In this document: in pieces, positions 1-12,800 of the stretch
Layout of the letters: each line of letters begins with the position of its first letter
Numbering within the stretch: the first letter of the stretch is position 1
From: Stereum hirsutum FP-91666 SS1
Lineage: Eukaryota > Basidiomycota > Agaricomycetes > Russulales > Stereaceae
Direction of reading: 5' to 3'
Length of the DNA stretch: 64,000 bases
Assembly: GCF_000264905.1 (NCBI RefSeq)
Contig: NW_006763131.1
Span: 3,671,753-3,735,752 of the forward strand
Notes under the pieces: generated by a model
What the model was told of the DNA's origin: nothing
The model's database searches: none
Seen by the model: the letters and a program-made list of their open reading frames with translations, nothing else
Program-made: the position numbers and the translations under genes

Positions 1-78
1 GTAGCTTGGTATATCAACAGGATACATGGTATAATACAACACGTAGCGATATCACGAAAGTAGGAGCAGAAATATCAG

Positions 79-903
79 TCAAGTCTTTGCGGCTAACGCA
101 TTCTTCCGCAACTCCTCGAACTTCGCCCCCTCACCTTCAGCACGCTGGATAATCTGCATCAAGGAGCCTTCTCTGGCCTGCATACGCTGGTCCAACCCGA
201 GCACAAGCAATCGCACCTGCTCCATCTGCGCAAGTGTGGCCTCGTTCGTTGTAGACGATGGTTCTCCATTCTGTGGCGGGCTTGTGATCGATCCACGTCT
301 TCCGAAGAGGGTTCGCGTTGGTACTGTGGCGCCGGCAGGGGAAGCCGAAATCTCGAGCATTTCCTGAGACAGTGCATGAGGAAATGTGGGATGAGTATAT
401 GATATGTGTAAAACACACCTGCCAATTATCGCCGACCAGCTTCGTCAGTTCGCGTTCGAGCATCTTCTCTCTTGTCTTACCCCTGCGCCACATCATTGAG
501 CTAACCATTAGATGCCGACGAAGATGGGACATTTACCTGTCCAGCTCCATCATAGCCCTCTCGTTCTCTCTCTGTGTCCCTTGAAGTATCAGCTCGAGAT
601 TCTTGTACTCCTTTTCCAGTACCTGTACGGCCTCAGCCGGTGGTCGTTGCATGAGTTGTGCCTGTAACCCTTGTATCTGCGTCCGAAGCTGTACAACTTC
701 ATGAGCAAACCATATGTCTGCTATGATGAAACAAATGTACTACGCACCTTGTCATTCTCCCTATCTTTCTCTAGCAGCTGTTTTCTCAATGAGTCCTCTG
801 CAGTATCCTCTATTTCCTTCAACACGCTCAAGTCGTCCGCTCCGCCTGTGCCCTGAGCTGTCGAAGGACGACCGTGATGCCTTGTACTTTGAGCGCGACG
901 CAT
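79..903 (-). CDS. Small coiled-coil protein, function unknown
   Basis: Four exons can be joined on the minus strand. The start is the ATG whose complement is at 901-903, and the stop is at 79-81. The first exon ends RENDK at a GTGCGT donor. The second begins LRTQIQGLQAQ after a TTGTACAG acceptor and runs to ENERAMMELDR. A short third exon reads REKMLERELTKLVGDNWQ. The last exon carries a Ser/Pro-rich stretch and ends in a helical tail (EGAKFEELRKNALAAKT). The product is about 220 residues: a charged N terminus, a central coiled coil rich in Q, E, K and L, and a second short helix. I recognise no named family. The upstream region has a cluster of CGCG boxes like those of the mitotic genes nearby, so a spindle, kinetochore or replication role is possible, but that is inference from the promoter only. 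Splice sites are judged by eye. Confidence 0.6.
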
Positions 904-1308
904 AATAGAGATTGACCGTTAACAGTAGTCTATAAGTGGTGGTTTCTTGAGATGTACGCAGGTATATAAGGGCAACGCCACGCGAACACAGGACGGCGGT
1001 GAGTGGTATGTAGGAACGTTGGGAACACGAACGGGAGGTGAACTGGGGGTGGCACGCGTTTCGACGCGACCTCGCGACCTCGCCACATGAGAATTGTGGC
1101 GAGACTGCGACGCAGTCTGGTGCAGCAATGCCAGTTGTCAGAGATCATGCACTCGCACTTAAGTGAAGTGTACAAGTATGCCGGAGTGAAGAAAAAATTA
1201 TAGTCCAAATATGTACAGTGATTGCGTCCCAAAGTAACGATATGCAACATGAAAGACTCAAAGACAAGTCAATGTCGCCGAACCACCAGTTTATCAAGAG
1301 CCATCGTA
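904..1308. promoter_or_regulatory. Intergenic region with a clustered CGCG (MCB-like) block
   Basis: This is the upstream region of the minus-strand coiled-coil gene and also the 3' side of the Zn2Cys6 gene. About 150-175 nt before the coiled-coil start codon there is an ACGCGT hexamer (1054-1059), then CGACGCGAC (1062-1070) and TCGCGA (1072-1077), all within 24 nt. In fungi ACGCGT is the core of the MluI cell-cycle box bound by MBF-type factors. The cluster is seen directly; its function is inferred. No further gene is seen in this interval. Confidence 0.4.
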
Positions 1309-4300
1309 CTAGAATCCCAACTGCTCCACGAAATCCTGCCATGTAGCATCCAGAATAAGCGGTGTCTGCGCCGTCGTTGAGGATGTCGGCGGGGAGTCCG
1401 ACTGGGCTCTCGAAGTCGAGCTTGAGGCATACTGACCCAAGCCTTGCATCCCAACGAACATCGAGCTCGGTTCCGTGAACTCAGCGTCAAGATACGCTCC
1501 GCGCGAACTCGACGATACTTTCGCCAAACTGCGATGGACTGAGGAAATATCCTGCGTTTGTCCGTACTGTCCAGGATGTCTATTTCCTTGCGAATCTGAG
1601 GATGTGTAATCGAAGATGTTGTATAACGAAGAGGAAGTGGGATTAGGAAGGGTAGCGGAGGTGGAAGAAGTCGAGGTTCTGTGGCGACCGAACGGGGTGA
1701 TCGGCGTGAAGTCGTACTTGTATGCTGTTTCTGCTGGTATCGCCGTCGGCTGTGGGTGAGGTGCCGCATTGTTGTTAATACTAGCCGGTCGTGGAACTCC
1801 TGCTGTATCTGCTTGACTTGGAATTGGAATTGGATGCGAGGGGCCCGCTGAATTTGGCGAACTGTCTGTAGAGGCAGCGGGTACAGCGGTTGCCATGCCA
1901 GGGGTAGAAAGTCTTTGTGTCATCGCTCCTAATCTAGAGAGCTCTTCGAGGTTCCTATCCTGCCCTGTGACGGTCTCCGTCCGGTTTGGTGAGCGATAGT
2001 TGTCCATCGCTTCGTGACCCTGTCTGTGTAGACTCCGCATGGCGTTCTGGAAGTAGAGAGATGTTTGAGAATAATTGTATATGAGGCCGAAAGAAAGACG
2101 TACCAGAATGTCGGCAGCAGGATGACTCCCGAAGAGTACTGAGTGCTCGAAGAAGCTTAACACAAAATCGAGCCGCTCGAGTGCTCCAACGGCGAGGGAG
2201 CTTGAGGGGGCGTTCGTGACCAGGAGGCACATTACGATCTACAGATAATGTAGTGAGATCGGAGGACAATCGGAGTTTGGAAATATAAATCAGGAGAGCT
2301 ACGTGGGTTAACGTAGAGTTTGGCGGTGGAGGTAGATCAGACAGAAGTCCGTGGTAAATGACATACCGCTGACGAAAGGACCTTGGACCATCCGAAGCTG
2401 AATCTGAAGACTGCAATCGGCGGTGTAAGGTCAAACCAACTGTGATATCTGGGAGAGTATGTGACCATAGCCATACAAGACTGTGGTATTGCCCCTACCG
2501 CTTTCGATCCTGCCTCGATTATACGGTTTGCAGCTCGGTATATGGCCAACACGGAGGGCCCATATTTGTGTTGGACTGGATCAACGGAGTGATCACGAAT
2601 CGCGGCCGCAAAATATGGCCGATGGAGATTCAGGAGGGCTTTGGAAAAAGGAACAGTCAACCTCCCACCATCAAGACGTGGAAAGGAACGCACTTACTCC
2701 ATTCTGTATTGGATAGAATAATCCACCGTCTCACAACAAGTCTTGTTGGGCTGGCATGGCTTTGGGCAGGATCAGATCGCAGATAGTCTGGGATGTCTAT
2801 ATCCCTGATCATACTATCGAGCTCGAGGATAGTCCGATAGTGTGGCGGACGTGCACCAAATGCTTTGACCATGACATCGTGTAGCGACTGAGAGTATAAA
2901 TAACACCAATTGTACCCTACAAATCATGAATATCATTAATAAAGCAAGGAGACGATGATGACTGTATTAAACGACGCACAGCCCATGCTCTTGCTCCCGT
3001 CAGGGTTCGTATATTGCTCAAAATCGTCAGGAAGCGAACAGTTGACGAACACAGGATTGAAGGTTGGCGGTCTCCCGAATCCGAAACTCTGTGAGAGATT
3101 TAAGACTTCAATATCAGTTCTAGATATCTAAGGCGTACATTCCATGCATCAAGGGCGAATAGGTGCCAAAAGCAGCGGCTGCGCTTTTGGCTCTCCTCAC
3201 GGCCTATTCCCCATGGTGTGCCGTCGCGGTCTGGGGGTCTACATGTTAGAGACGCCTACATGATGATATCGATTCGACTTACGCAACCCCATCTGTGAAA
3301 GACATTTTGAGTACCCCACACGCGTCAGATGTATGTGTGAAATTGGCCATGACTTACACCTTGCGCTAGCTTTGAAGCTAATCCTATATACATCCAAGAC
3401 CTGGAGGACCCTCCGGGGAACAAGCCCGCATCACACATCTCTAGATATTGGCCCATGAAAGTCTGTGATATTGGATCAATTAGTGCCATGGTACGTAACA
3501 GAGATATTGAGATATCTTTACTGTTGCTTGAACGGCAGTAACGGTGGCTCGCCGTACGAATGGTTTCACTATGAGCGCCGCCCGACAGAGGGAAAAGTAA
3601 TCGTGAGCGGCAATTAAATGATCCGTGGCAGACATGTCGTAATATTTTCCTAGGCAGATTATAATGTAGAATAATGCTAGGGAGTGTGACGAGTCCTCTG
3701 AGCCGATCGACCTGGTGCATGGTAAGTCTCGTCGGAATATAGTAAAGGAGATGACAGCTTACGAAGATTGATACAGTTCTGGTATTAATTCCTCAAACAG
3801 TTCTGTTCGAGTCATTGAAGTTGGGCTACACAGTCATCCGTTGTTAGAAAGATGAACTATCTTGTAATGGTATGGTTTGGTGACTTACAAGTAATTCGAA
3901 CACTCCATGAAAACGTCGGCCAATGTGTATGCTTCGGACAGAGGTGGCAGATGTGACCAGACGAGTGCTCTGACAGCTTCACTATCCCAATCGTCCTCAC
4001 ATTCCGGGAACGGGACGTCCAGTATGCGCGGATCAAGTTGGCTCTGTGAGAGATATGATGTTTTCTCGGTAGGGCGGGCTAACTGCATGGAAACATTGTC
4101 GTCGACACCGCGAAATCTTGCGGAACATTACGAGATCTTCTCACCTTGAGAAGATACTGATCCGGGGATAAGTCAGACATTAGGTCATGAGTGCCAAACA
4201 GGAGTGATAGCAACACACATCTGATCTGGCAGTGGCTCCCAAAAACGTGGATTCGCCCTCGGCGCTGATATTGAGGGTTCCTGTGGAAAATCAGTAAGTG

Positions 4301-5026
4301 TTACATCCGTTTGAGGGAAACAATGGGTAAACGTACCAAAGGCTTCGACCACATCTTCCTCCTGGACGTTGTCTTCCATGCTCTCCTCCGCCACATCCTT
4401 CGGCGTAGAGCCAACAGGCGACGACCTATTCTCCAGAAGTGGATGTGGTTCACTCGAAACAGTAGCCTGTAGTAAGGAGAGGCCATGCTCCAGCTCGCGA
4501 ACCCTGATAGTCAGCGCATCAATCTGGGCATGTAGCTCTTCCGTATTGGCGAGGATATATCTGCGGGTCATTACAATCAAAACATCATGCATCATTCCCA
4601 AGCTGTTACAGAAACACGCACCTATTTTTTTGTGGACCGGTCGCTAGGGTACCTACGCGCCATGCACATGAGGGAAGAAGCAAGTCAGATGCAAGATGAG
4701 GTCGTACCAGTTGGACAAATCGCTGCACATCCTCGTTTCGAGCACGTCTCACAGGGCACCTGTATCTCTGCGAGTGAGTTCACAGAAAATGGCACTGAAA
4801 GCCAAGCATTCCCCGCACTTTTCTATCACAGCGCAACTTCAACCTGTAAGGCATTCGGGTCATTAGCATCCACTACCGCCGGCTACGAGGGGAGTAGAAA
4901 AAACCTCCGACATTCAGCACAGCTGACCGGAACCCTTCCTGGCCGCTTGCGCTGCTTTTGAGCAGGAGATGGATCATCCGTCGCCTTCGTCTTGCCCTTG
5001 TCTGTCGGTGGGACTTTTGGAGCCAT
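1309..5026 (-). CDS. Zn2Cys6 fungal transcription factor with fungal_trans middle domain
   Basis: The start codon is at 5024-5026 (MAPKVPPTDKGKTK), followed by a basic stretch and a binuclear zinc cluster split over three exons. The spacing is CX2CX6CX5CX2CX8C, starting CAECRRLKLRCD and continuing VPCETCSKRGC. A coiled-coil linker follows near 4200-4560 (HAQIDALTIRVRELEHGL), typical of the dimerisation element after such clusters. The middle exons (about 2340-4090) fit the fungal-specific transcription factor domain, with stretches such as YLEMCDAGLFPGG, SWMYIGLASKLAQG, GIGREE and RPPTFN. The last exon is a long Ser/Pro/Thr-rich tail ending ATWQDFVEQLGF, a likely activation region. There are about ten short introns. 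The regulated pathway cannot be read from the sequence; the neighbours are mitotic genes and suggest no target. Confidence 0.88.
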
Positions 5027-5801
5027 GTATTAGGGTCCAGAACGGAGTACAGGTGTAAGGTGATCCGAAACGGGCCACAGAGAGCGATTCAACGACGCCG
5101 AGATGTTCAGAGAATGAAGGACCACAATTCCGACGCGGTCAGGGTGGGTGATGGTACAGAATATAAATGCGAGGCTATGGCCCCTGACGTCTCCTCGCGA
5201 TGGGCTCAGTCAGCAATCTAATCTTATCTTCTATGATCTCGGGTGCTTAATGCTTCCGTGATTGGCAGTTCGATCTCCGCGGCTCTGGATCTTCTTGCTA
5301 TTTTGGGAATAAACTTTCCTCTCTCGGCAAAGAAAGAACGCCACCAGACTGAGAAAGCATCAAACCTTCAGCAGAGTGCACGTCGGGTACGTTGTGGTGA
5401 CCCACTACTTCCGTGATGTTAGTTCTTGTTAGTTGCGCCCAAAATTTGAGCTGAGCCTCAAATGTAAGGCCTGATTTGCAAAGAGATTCGTAGGACGCTG
5501 GTGAAACGACTTCACTGTATTTAGCCTGTGCACCACGAGTTAATCCGTCTTACAAGGAGTCCGGGCAGATTCAAAACTCAGAGCTCCGGAAATAGTGGAC
5601 CTCGATGTGCAGTTTCCATCCACGATCAACCAGCGACGAATGCGCTGTAGTCCAGAGACTTGCCATTTGGCAGTGAACTAGCAACGCAGATAGAAAATAC
5701 AACAACAGAGGCAAATCGAAAAGAAAAAGAAATATCGTCAGACATAATACAAACAACCTCGACTTCGACCTCGACACCCGAGGCACTACGGCATCTCCTG
5801 C
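5027..5801. other. Intergenic, no gene seen
   Basis: This lies between the start of the Zn2Cys6 gene and the 3' end of the kinesin, both on the minus strand. It should hold the promoter of the transcription factor gene. The short open frames here have no recognisable domain and no convincing splice structure. Confidence 0.6.
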
Positions 5802-8800
5802 TTATTTACTACCCCGAGTGCTGCGACGGGTAGTTTTCCCAACGCTCGCCTTCGATACTTGCTCTTCTTCATCCTCGTACTGATCCTCAGTCACCACAGG
5901 CGCACTCCCCAGCTGTCTGTACACCCATCAAAATCAGCGTCTGCCAAAAATACACCTTGAGTATGGACTTACCGTGTCTTCTTCTGCACAGTTTTTCCCT
6001 GCGCAGACTTCTTCGAAACGTTCTTGGGTGGCACAATGATCGCAGAGTCGTCGTAATCCTCATCATCCTCCGGCTCGGTGTCATCATCATTACGAGGTTG
6101 ACGGGACACAGGTGGTGCTTTAGCCTTGGAGGGATTGCTCGTACGAGAAGAGCGGCGATTAGAAATTCGGCGGCCGCTGTCCGCTGTAGAAGAACTTGGA
6201 TCAACGGCGAGTTTGCCCATATCGTCGGTTATCTCCGAAACGTCGCTTTGCCCCTTGCGAGTCGAGGTCCTTTTCGCTTTGACTGTCTGGGGTGGCAGAG
6301 GCGCAGTATCCTCTTTGAAGATCATAGGGGGGAGCTGCTTCAGAGGAGAGTGTGGCAGTATTGTGCGCGGCGGAGGACCTTTTGCTGGCGCTTTTGCTTT
6401 CGGCGTTGGCTGCCCCTTGGAGGACTCAGGGACCCAATCTTCCTCATCCGTTTCTTCTTCCGACTCGTCCGTCCCTGTCGCACCGTCGTCTGATCCTTCA
6501 GCGTCTTTTGAATCCGTTCCTGCGTGGCTCGTGTCGCCGTCATGGTAACTCCCATCATCGTCTTCCCCCTCATCATCCTCCGTCTCCTCCTCGCTGTCCT
6601 CGTCTCCCACACTCTCAGTCACCCGACTTTCCGTCTCCGTGCCTGTGTCTTCAGCGTCCTCGTCATCTGACGGAAGAATGATGTGCTCGGGCTCCGGTCC
6701 AGAAGACATGGGCACGCGGATCTCAGAGCGTCGAACAGACTGCTTAGGGAACCTATTCGACGCGGACTTGCTTTTGCCTGCCAGAGGGGACAAAGATTCG
6801 GAGCGGTTCGAGCTCATCTCGGATTCGTCTTCTTCCTCAGACGGATCTTCCTCTTCAATCTATCGCAAATTTATTTTATCAACCCTAGATCCTATATCAA
6901 GATACGAATGGGAAGGACGTACAATACTCATCTCAACATCTTCCTCATCCTCCAGGTCCTCCAATACCCGTCTGGACTTGCCAGGAGTCTTTCCGAAGAG
7001 ACCAGACTGATGTAGCATATCTATCTTGGCATCTATCTTCATCTCATGTTGCTCGACCTAACGTGCATGATAGACCGAAATGTGCAGTTAGAACGTTTAT
7101 CCCATCTCGAAACTAAGGCGTAAGACCTGCGCTTACCTCGTTCATCAACCGCCGAGCGAACATCTTCTCCATATTTCGGATTCTCTCCTCCATTTCTTGC
7201 ATGACTTCCTCACGTGTCTCGGCTTCGATGATTGCGCAGCGCATCTCTGCATTATAAACCTTTATTGCAAAGCCATCAATACATACCCAAAGGAGTGATA
7301 CGGACGTGTCGTACCTGCATACGCATCACTTCAAGCTCGTCAAACAAGGCTTCGACCAGCGGGTTTAACGGTTCATCGTCAAAGTCATCTTCGACCGACG
7401 TTTCTTCGTCCTCTGCCGGGGTGTGTCAGCCATCGTTCAAAGCGCTAGCACGAAGGTTCCATTGCATACCTTCGACAATCTCCACTTCCGCCTTGCTGGG
7501 TTTCCTCCCACCGTGTCCTTCAGTCGACAGCGTGACTGTTCGACGGTGTGGAACGACTTCGCGACTCTTTGCAGCGGCGCGTTGAGGGATCAAAGTCTTG
7601 CTCGGCGTAGGTGGTACTCTCTGGGCCGGTGCAGCGGTATAGACTTCCTTCGCAAGAGCGGCGAATTTCATGACGTGAGAATTCTCGTCGTAGCCCGTAT
7701 CGTAAGGGTTCACATTGACGATCATAACCTGACAATAATAGTCGCGTAAGTCAATGACCAACGGGGCATAGCCATCTCAAGAATAAAAAGGCGGACTGAC
7801 TGCTCGACCATCGCCCGTGAAGTAATCCATAAGAACCTCAGTAAGCTTGCTGTGGCGGAACGGCACGACCGCCAATGATTTCTTGACATCACGGGTGTCC
7901 GAACGCTGGTGCTTTGGACCGCCGAGACTCTGAGCCACACGACGCTGGTTAGCACGCATAACCTCCATGCATTGGCCAAGGACCATGAGAGACTTGTTGA
8001 TGTTGCCCGCTTCCTTGAGGCGATCACCAGTCGTTTGTGTGTGTTTAGTGCGTTCTGAACCAGCCAAATCGACGAGTGTAAGGCGGCATGTGTTGAAAGA
8101 GGCCGGTTCCTATAGGACATGTAAGTTTGGAGCACGAAACAAGATTGGGCCGTAAGAAAAAAAAAATACTCACGTCTGGTTCACCACGATGCTTCCGAAG
8201 TAATTTGATCGTCACCATTCCGTGGCTGCGACTACTCTGACTGTTCGCCAATGTCCCAAACACCCTCCTATGCAACTGCCCCAACCTCACAAGGGTCTTC
8301 GCCTCCCCCGCATTGTTCACTCGAATGTGCTTCAGACCCGAGACATACTTCCCCGCCATCGTACCCGGGGGTCCGTCCCACCCGTCAGAAGGAGGCGAAG
8401 GTTTGATAGGCAAAGCTTTCCTCGTCAACAGAACCGGGCGTCGGGATTGACGCGAACCAGCATTGGCATCCTCTACGTCGGCAAGGAGGTCGTAGATCTT
8501 CTCGTTATAGACCTCCGAGTAGGAGAGCCAGATAGAATATTCGTGGTTACGATCGACGGAGAGTACAGTTGGGTCGATGTCCGTATCGAGGTTTACGTTC
8601 TCCTCAAGATGTTCAGCGAGGACTTCTGCTAAAATGGGCTCATCGATGGTGTCCAGAGATGGACCTCGTGTGGACATTTCAAGGGATCCGTCACCGGATT
8701 CGATACCATGGAGTCGGACAGGCCGATGCTGAGCAACAAGAGGTTAAGCTCCCATTCAGAGCGTTCAGGTGACGGGTGTGCTTGCCTTTGAGTTACTTTG

Positions 8801-9578
8801 CAATCCCTCAATACTATTGAATATCACATCAAGCGTCCTAGGAAGAATACCAGCAGAACCGGGTTCGGAGCCACCTTGCATGGTGTACGTCTTCCCGGAG
8901 TTCGTAACACCATAGGCAAATAGCAAGCCATTCTCGCCATCGAGGAGGCCTCGCACGAGTGGCAGAGTGGTCTTTTTGAAGAACTCAGACTGAAGTGACG
9001 AGTCGGGGAAGACATGGGAGAAGCTATAGATGGATGGTTGTGGCACTACGGATGGCCGGAAACGATTTCGGGAGGGAGCATTCTGAATCTCATCCTGAGC
9101 AGGGTCGGACATTCTAACAGAGACATCGGTAAGATGTTCAAGATAGGGCACTGATGTTGAAGGTCCATCATTGAGATGGGGGCGAATGCGGAGGAATGCC
9201 TGGTTTGTTGTGTTGATTCTCATTCATTAAGATACTGAGAAATCAGAACGTACCTTTATGGGCTCCCTGTCATTATCCACAGGAACAACCGTTGGTTTAG
9301 ATGTCTTCGCCGCGACATTCTTAGGTACTGCAGCTTTCTAGAGCGCGCAGCCATACTGTAAATCGCATAAATCTGCAGAAAACAAAAGCTTTCCGTACAT
9401 TATTGGTCTGCCTTGCTTTCGTTGCAGGAGCCGCCTTTGTGGTTTTGGCCCGAGTGCTGGCTGTCGTCGTCGCAGCCTGACTCGGAGCTGGCTGGGTCTG
9501 GGCTGTGGATCTCGTCGTCCGAGACGAGGGTCTTGCTGGGGGTACTGAGGGCGCTGAGGGTTTCGTTCGGGTGGCCAT
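5802..9578 (-). CDS. Kinesin-6 family mitotic motor
   Basis: The start at 9576-9578 gives a basic Ala/Thr/Lys-rich N-terminal extension of about 90 residues. The motor then begins at AFLRIRPHL. The P-loop is GVTNSGKTYT, with the Val-Thr-Asn of kinesin-6 rather than the usual AYGQTGSGKT. Switch I is NSQSSRSHG and switch II is followed by AGSERTKHTQTTGDRLKE and NINKSLMVLG. Between the P-loop and switch I is a long acidic insertion (LAEVLAEHLEENVNLDTD...) at the loop-6 position, another kinesin-6 hallmark. Neck, coiled coil (EEVMQEMEERIRNMEKMF) and a long acidic Ser-rich tail follow, ending TTRRSTRGSK. Family members (KIF20, KIF23, fission yeast Klp9) act at the central spindle in anaphase and cytokinesis. 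The gene is head-to-head with KNL1/Spc105 over a 279-bp shared promoter. Which kinesin-6 subgroup it belongs to is not resolved. Confidence 0.9.
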
Positions 9579-9857
9579 GGATCGTAGAGGATGGACAGGA
9601 TGTGGTTTGTGGCAAGGCTGGTTCAAGGCAGACGCGAGGCCAACTCGAAAGGTTTGAAATTGACGCGACACGTGTGGCGCGTTCGCGTCTGTCACGTGGT
9701 CGCGCTCAACACGGTCATTTGTTGTTCTAGGCTCTAGCTCATCGTCGCGTCCGACGACGAGCTCTTGTCTATCTATCGCAGAGGACTCTACGTGTCCTAT
9801 ACTTCTTGCTTTTATTTCTTGACGCATCCAGCGGCCCTGCGATAATATATCTGGAAT
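9579..9857. promoter_or_regulatory. Bidirectional promoter between kinesin-6 and KNL1, with CGCG and CACGTG boxes
   Basis: This 279-bp interval separates two divergent mitotic genes. Within 9661-9705 there is GACGCGACACGTG, then GCGCGTTCGCGTCTGTCACGTGG. That gives two CACGTG palindromes (9669-9674 and 9693-9698) interleaved with CGCG boxes. The 11-mer TCTGTCACGTG recurs in the MCM3 promoter at 60043-60053. Motifs are read directly; coordinated cell-cycle control is inferred. Confidence 0.5.
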
Positions 9858-12800
9858 ATGGCCCCTAGTCCTTCTCGCCGGAAATCCATCGCGGTCCCTC
9901 AACATGGAAGCTCGTTGCGTCCGTCTCATAGACGTCGACCCCATAGTATCACACCAGGCGACGCGGTGCTGAAACAGCTTAGTCCGGCTGCTAGACGGCG
10001 TCGCTCACTCGTGCGTCGTTCATCGGAACACCTATCGCACGTGAATACTCACCGTATTGTCAGGCTCCGCGCAAAAGCATTCTCAAGCTCGCAATTCCCG
10101 ATAACACAGATGACACGGTCTCCCAGGACGATGCTTCATCCTCTGCAAACACTATGTTGTCGCGCAAAAGTCTCAATCGTCGCATCAGCTTCGCCGAGGA
10201 TGTGACGGTCATGCTCTTTCGACCCCGCGCTCGCGAGAGACGGAGCTCTAGGCTAGATCAACAACCGTCACAAGCCGAAGAAGAACCTGACGGAGAAGAG
10301 AACGATGGTCCATCAACCGAAGATCAACCACCAGCCCCTGCCCACCAGACAGACGAGAATGACTACCCAGGTGCATCAAAGTCTCGTCGTCGGAGCTCTT
10401 TACGGCGACGATCCGCTGCTTTTAGCGAGAACGGGGAGGCAGATATGGACATGGTTTCAGAGTATGGAGAAGATGAGGACGATTACAACGTGACAATGGA
10501 CAGCTCTCCGCTTCCTCCCGGCTTCATGGACGAACATCCTGAGGATGAAGATGAAGGCGACGAGGAAGACATGGAGCTCGACTCTTCTCCCGTCAAACGA
10601 ACGACAATTTCCGGAAGGCGATCCTCCCTCGCCGCTCGTCCACCCCTCGCCGAAGTGTCTCGCACAGATGCTCCTGATGTCCAGCAAGGCGAGCAAGACC
10701 AGTCTTACTCCATGTCTGTCGATGATTCCATGAACTCGATGGACATATCAACTTCCACGGAAGAGCCGATGGAATACACAATGCCACTCAACAAATCTCT
10801 GCGAAAGAGCCACCCTCCGAGCCAGGAGTGGTTACAGCTTCAAGCGATGACCCACGCCGGTATACAAGGACCCGAACAGGAGCAAGGCGAGGAGTCTTTC
10901 GATGACCACACCCACATTAGCGTTCGTTCAGATGAGGACATGGACCTAACTGAAGCGCAGACCCGTCTATATGCTGCACGACAGTCTCTTGTCGCAGAAC
11001 AAGCTCTCCCCGAACCTCGGGACGATACGCTGACTTCCAGCGAAGGCGACTCGGCTGACTTCGGGTTTGATAATACAAACGAGACCGTTAATCTCACGAA
11101 CGTTTTCAGAGATAGCATAGGTGGTAGGACGGACGCCAGCTCCGAGATGAATCTCACAGACGTTCAACTCCCTATTGATGATGTCGACGAGCCAGCGAAT
11201 GAGCCACCTCCGACCAGTTCACCGTCCCCTGAGCCTCCTCAGGCGGAGTCATCGTCTTCGGAACAGCGCAAGAGTACACCACCACCTCCCGCACCAATGC
11301 CCCCTAGCGCTCCAGCTCCAAATTTGTTGTCTCCGTCTAAAAACCCACCACCGACACCTCAAACCATATTCCGCTCGAGCGTTTTTTCCGCTCCATCAGC
11401 ATCCACATCCTCTCGTCCACCACACTCTCCCTTCAAGCCCGTGAGGCCCTCACCTCAACCTGTCTTTGCCAAGCCAGGCCCCGTGTTCTCAGCACCGAAG
11501 CCCGCATCGCCTAGGAAAGGTGGCACCGCTGCATTCGCCCCTCCCGTGGCCCGGCCTTCTCCCAAGCGACCTCTATCTGCGGGTGGGACCTCTCAGCTAG
11601 ATCAGAGTCTCTATAAACGCCCGGCCGTCGCTTCATCTGATCCCGTTAGTGGTCGCGAGTCCCCCGCAAGAGTCGCCTCTCCGAAGCCTCCGCCTGAAGA
11701 GATCTCGTCCAATGGGTCTGCCTCAGCGACTCGTCGACCCAGCTCCGCTGGCGCCTTGCGACGCCCGTCAGGCTTCTTCGCTCAAAGGAAGAGTATGGGC
11801 GGTCTCTCCGCCTCACAATCGCAGAAATCTGAACCTCCGCAGAAGAAAACAGACGCAGGGCCAGGGCCAGGAGGAGCAAGCGTTGGGGGCGGCACTGAGC
11901 TTTATCCAGACCTCAACGCTGCATTCGAGCTGAATACCCAGCAAAAACCCGCTGAGCAGTCAACCTCTCTCGATGAAGAAGACGTCCAGATGCCTTTCCG
12001 CCAGATAGTACAGGCATCGCCGATGAAATCTCCTCGCACGCGTTCACCTGCGAGGAGGGTACCGATACCGCCTACACCGCCTCCTCAGGATTCTTATGAG
12101 CAGACACAGACGTCGGGTTCGTTTGTAAATGCAGTGGAGCAGACAGAGCAGTGGAGAAATGGGTTACCGCTCGAACCTCTGATGGAGGAAGACGAAGGCG
12201 TTAGTCGCACTTCAACCAAAGCTTTGCTCTTGATCTTACTATTCTGCATTTTTCTAGCCTCCGATATCCATCGACCAGTTCTTCAGTATGACTGGGATCC
12301 GTTTCATGGACGAACTCACGGTTCCTCGACGCTCTACCATCCATCCTTCCCAACTCAACCGGCGAACCTCACTGTCCGAAGAGGAGAATTCCCTCGCAGA
12401 ATATATTGTCGCTTTGGCAGTTGATTTACCGCAATTAGAGCTCCACGCGAGTGTGGCAAAGGACCTTCAGCTGGGTGTGCAACATATCAAGGATAACTAC
12501 AGGCAGGCTGAGGAAGAGGCGGCGAAGTGTACGCCGGCTCTGTTCAGAGAGTATCAGGAGGCAGACGAGGAGACGAAGGAGGAGTTGCTGGTCAGTCATT
12601 TATTTGATTTTAGTCTGAGATGTGGCGCTAATAGATAATCCGACGATTATATTTGACTGTACAGCACCAATTGAAGGTTATCAAGGCGAACAACCATGGG
12701 TCTGCCCGGTCACAATGGTATGACTGGAGACTTCAATGGGTGCAGCAACTGACTGCGACTGCCGACGAGGAGTTCAAGTCCCTTGAAGAGGTATGATTTT

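Noticed and set aside
5957..6817. Plus-strand frames opposite the kinesin tail
   Set aside because: Shadows of the acidic Ser-rich tail; the minus-strand reading is continuous with the motor.
10154..12424. Starting KNL1 at the ATG at 10154
   Set aside because: An upstream exon at 9858 splices in phase and supplies the SILK motif expected N-terminal to RISF.
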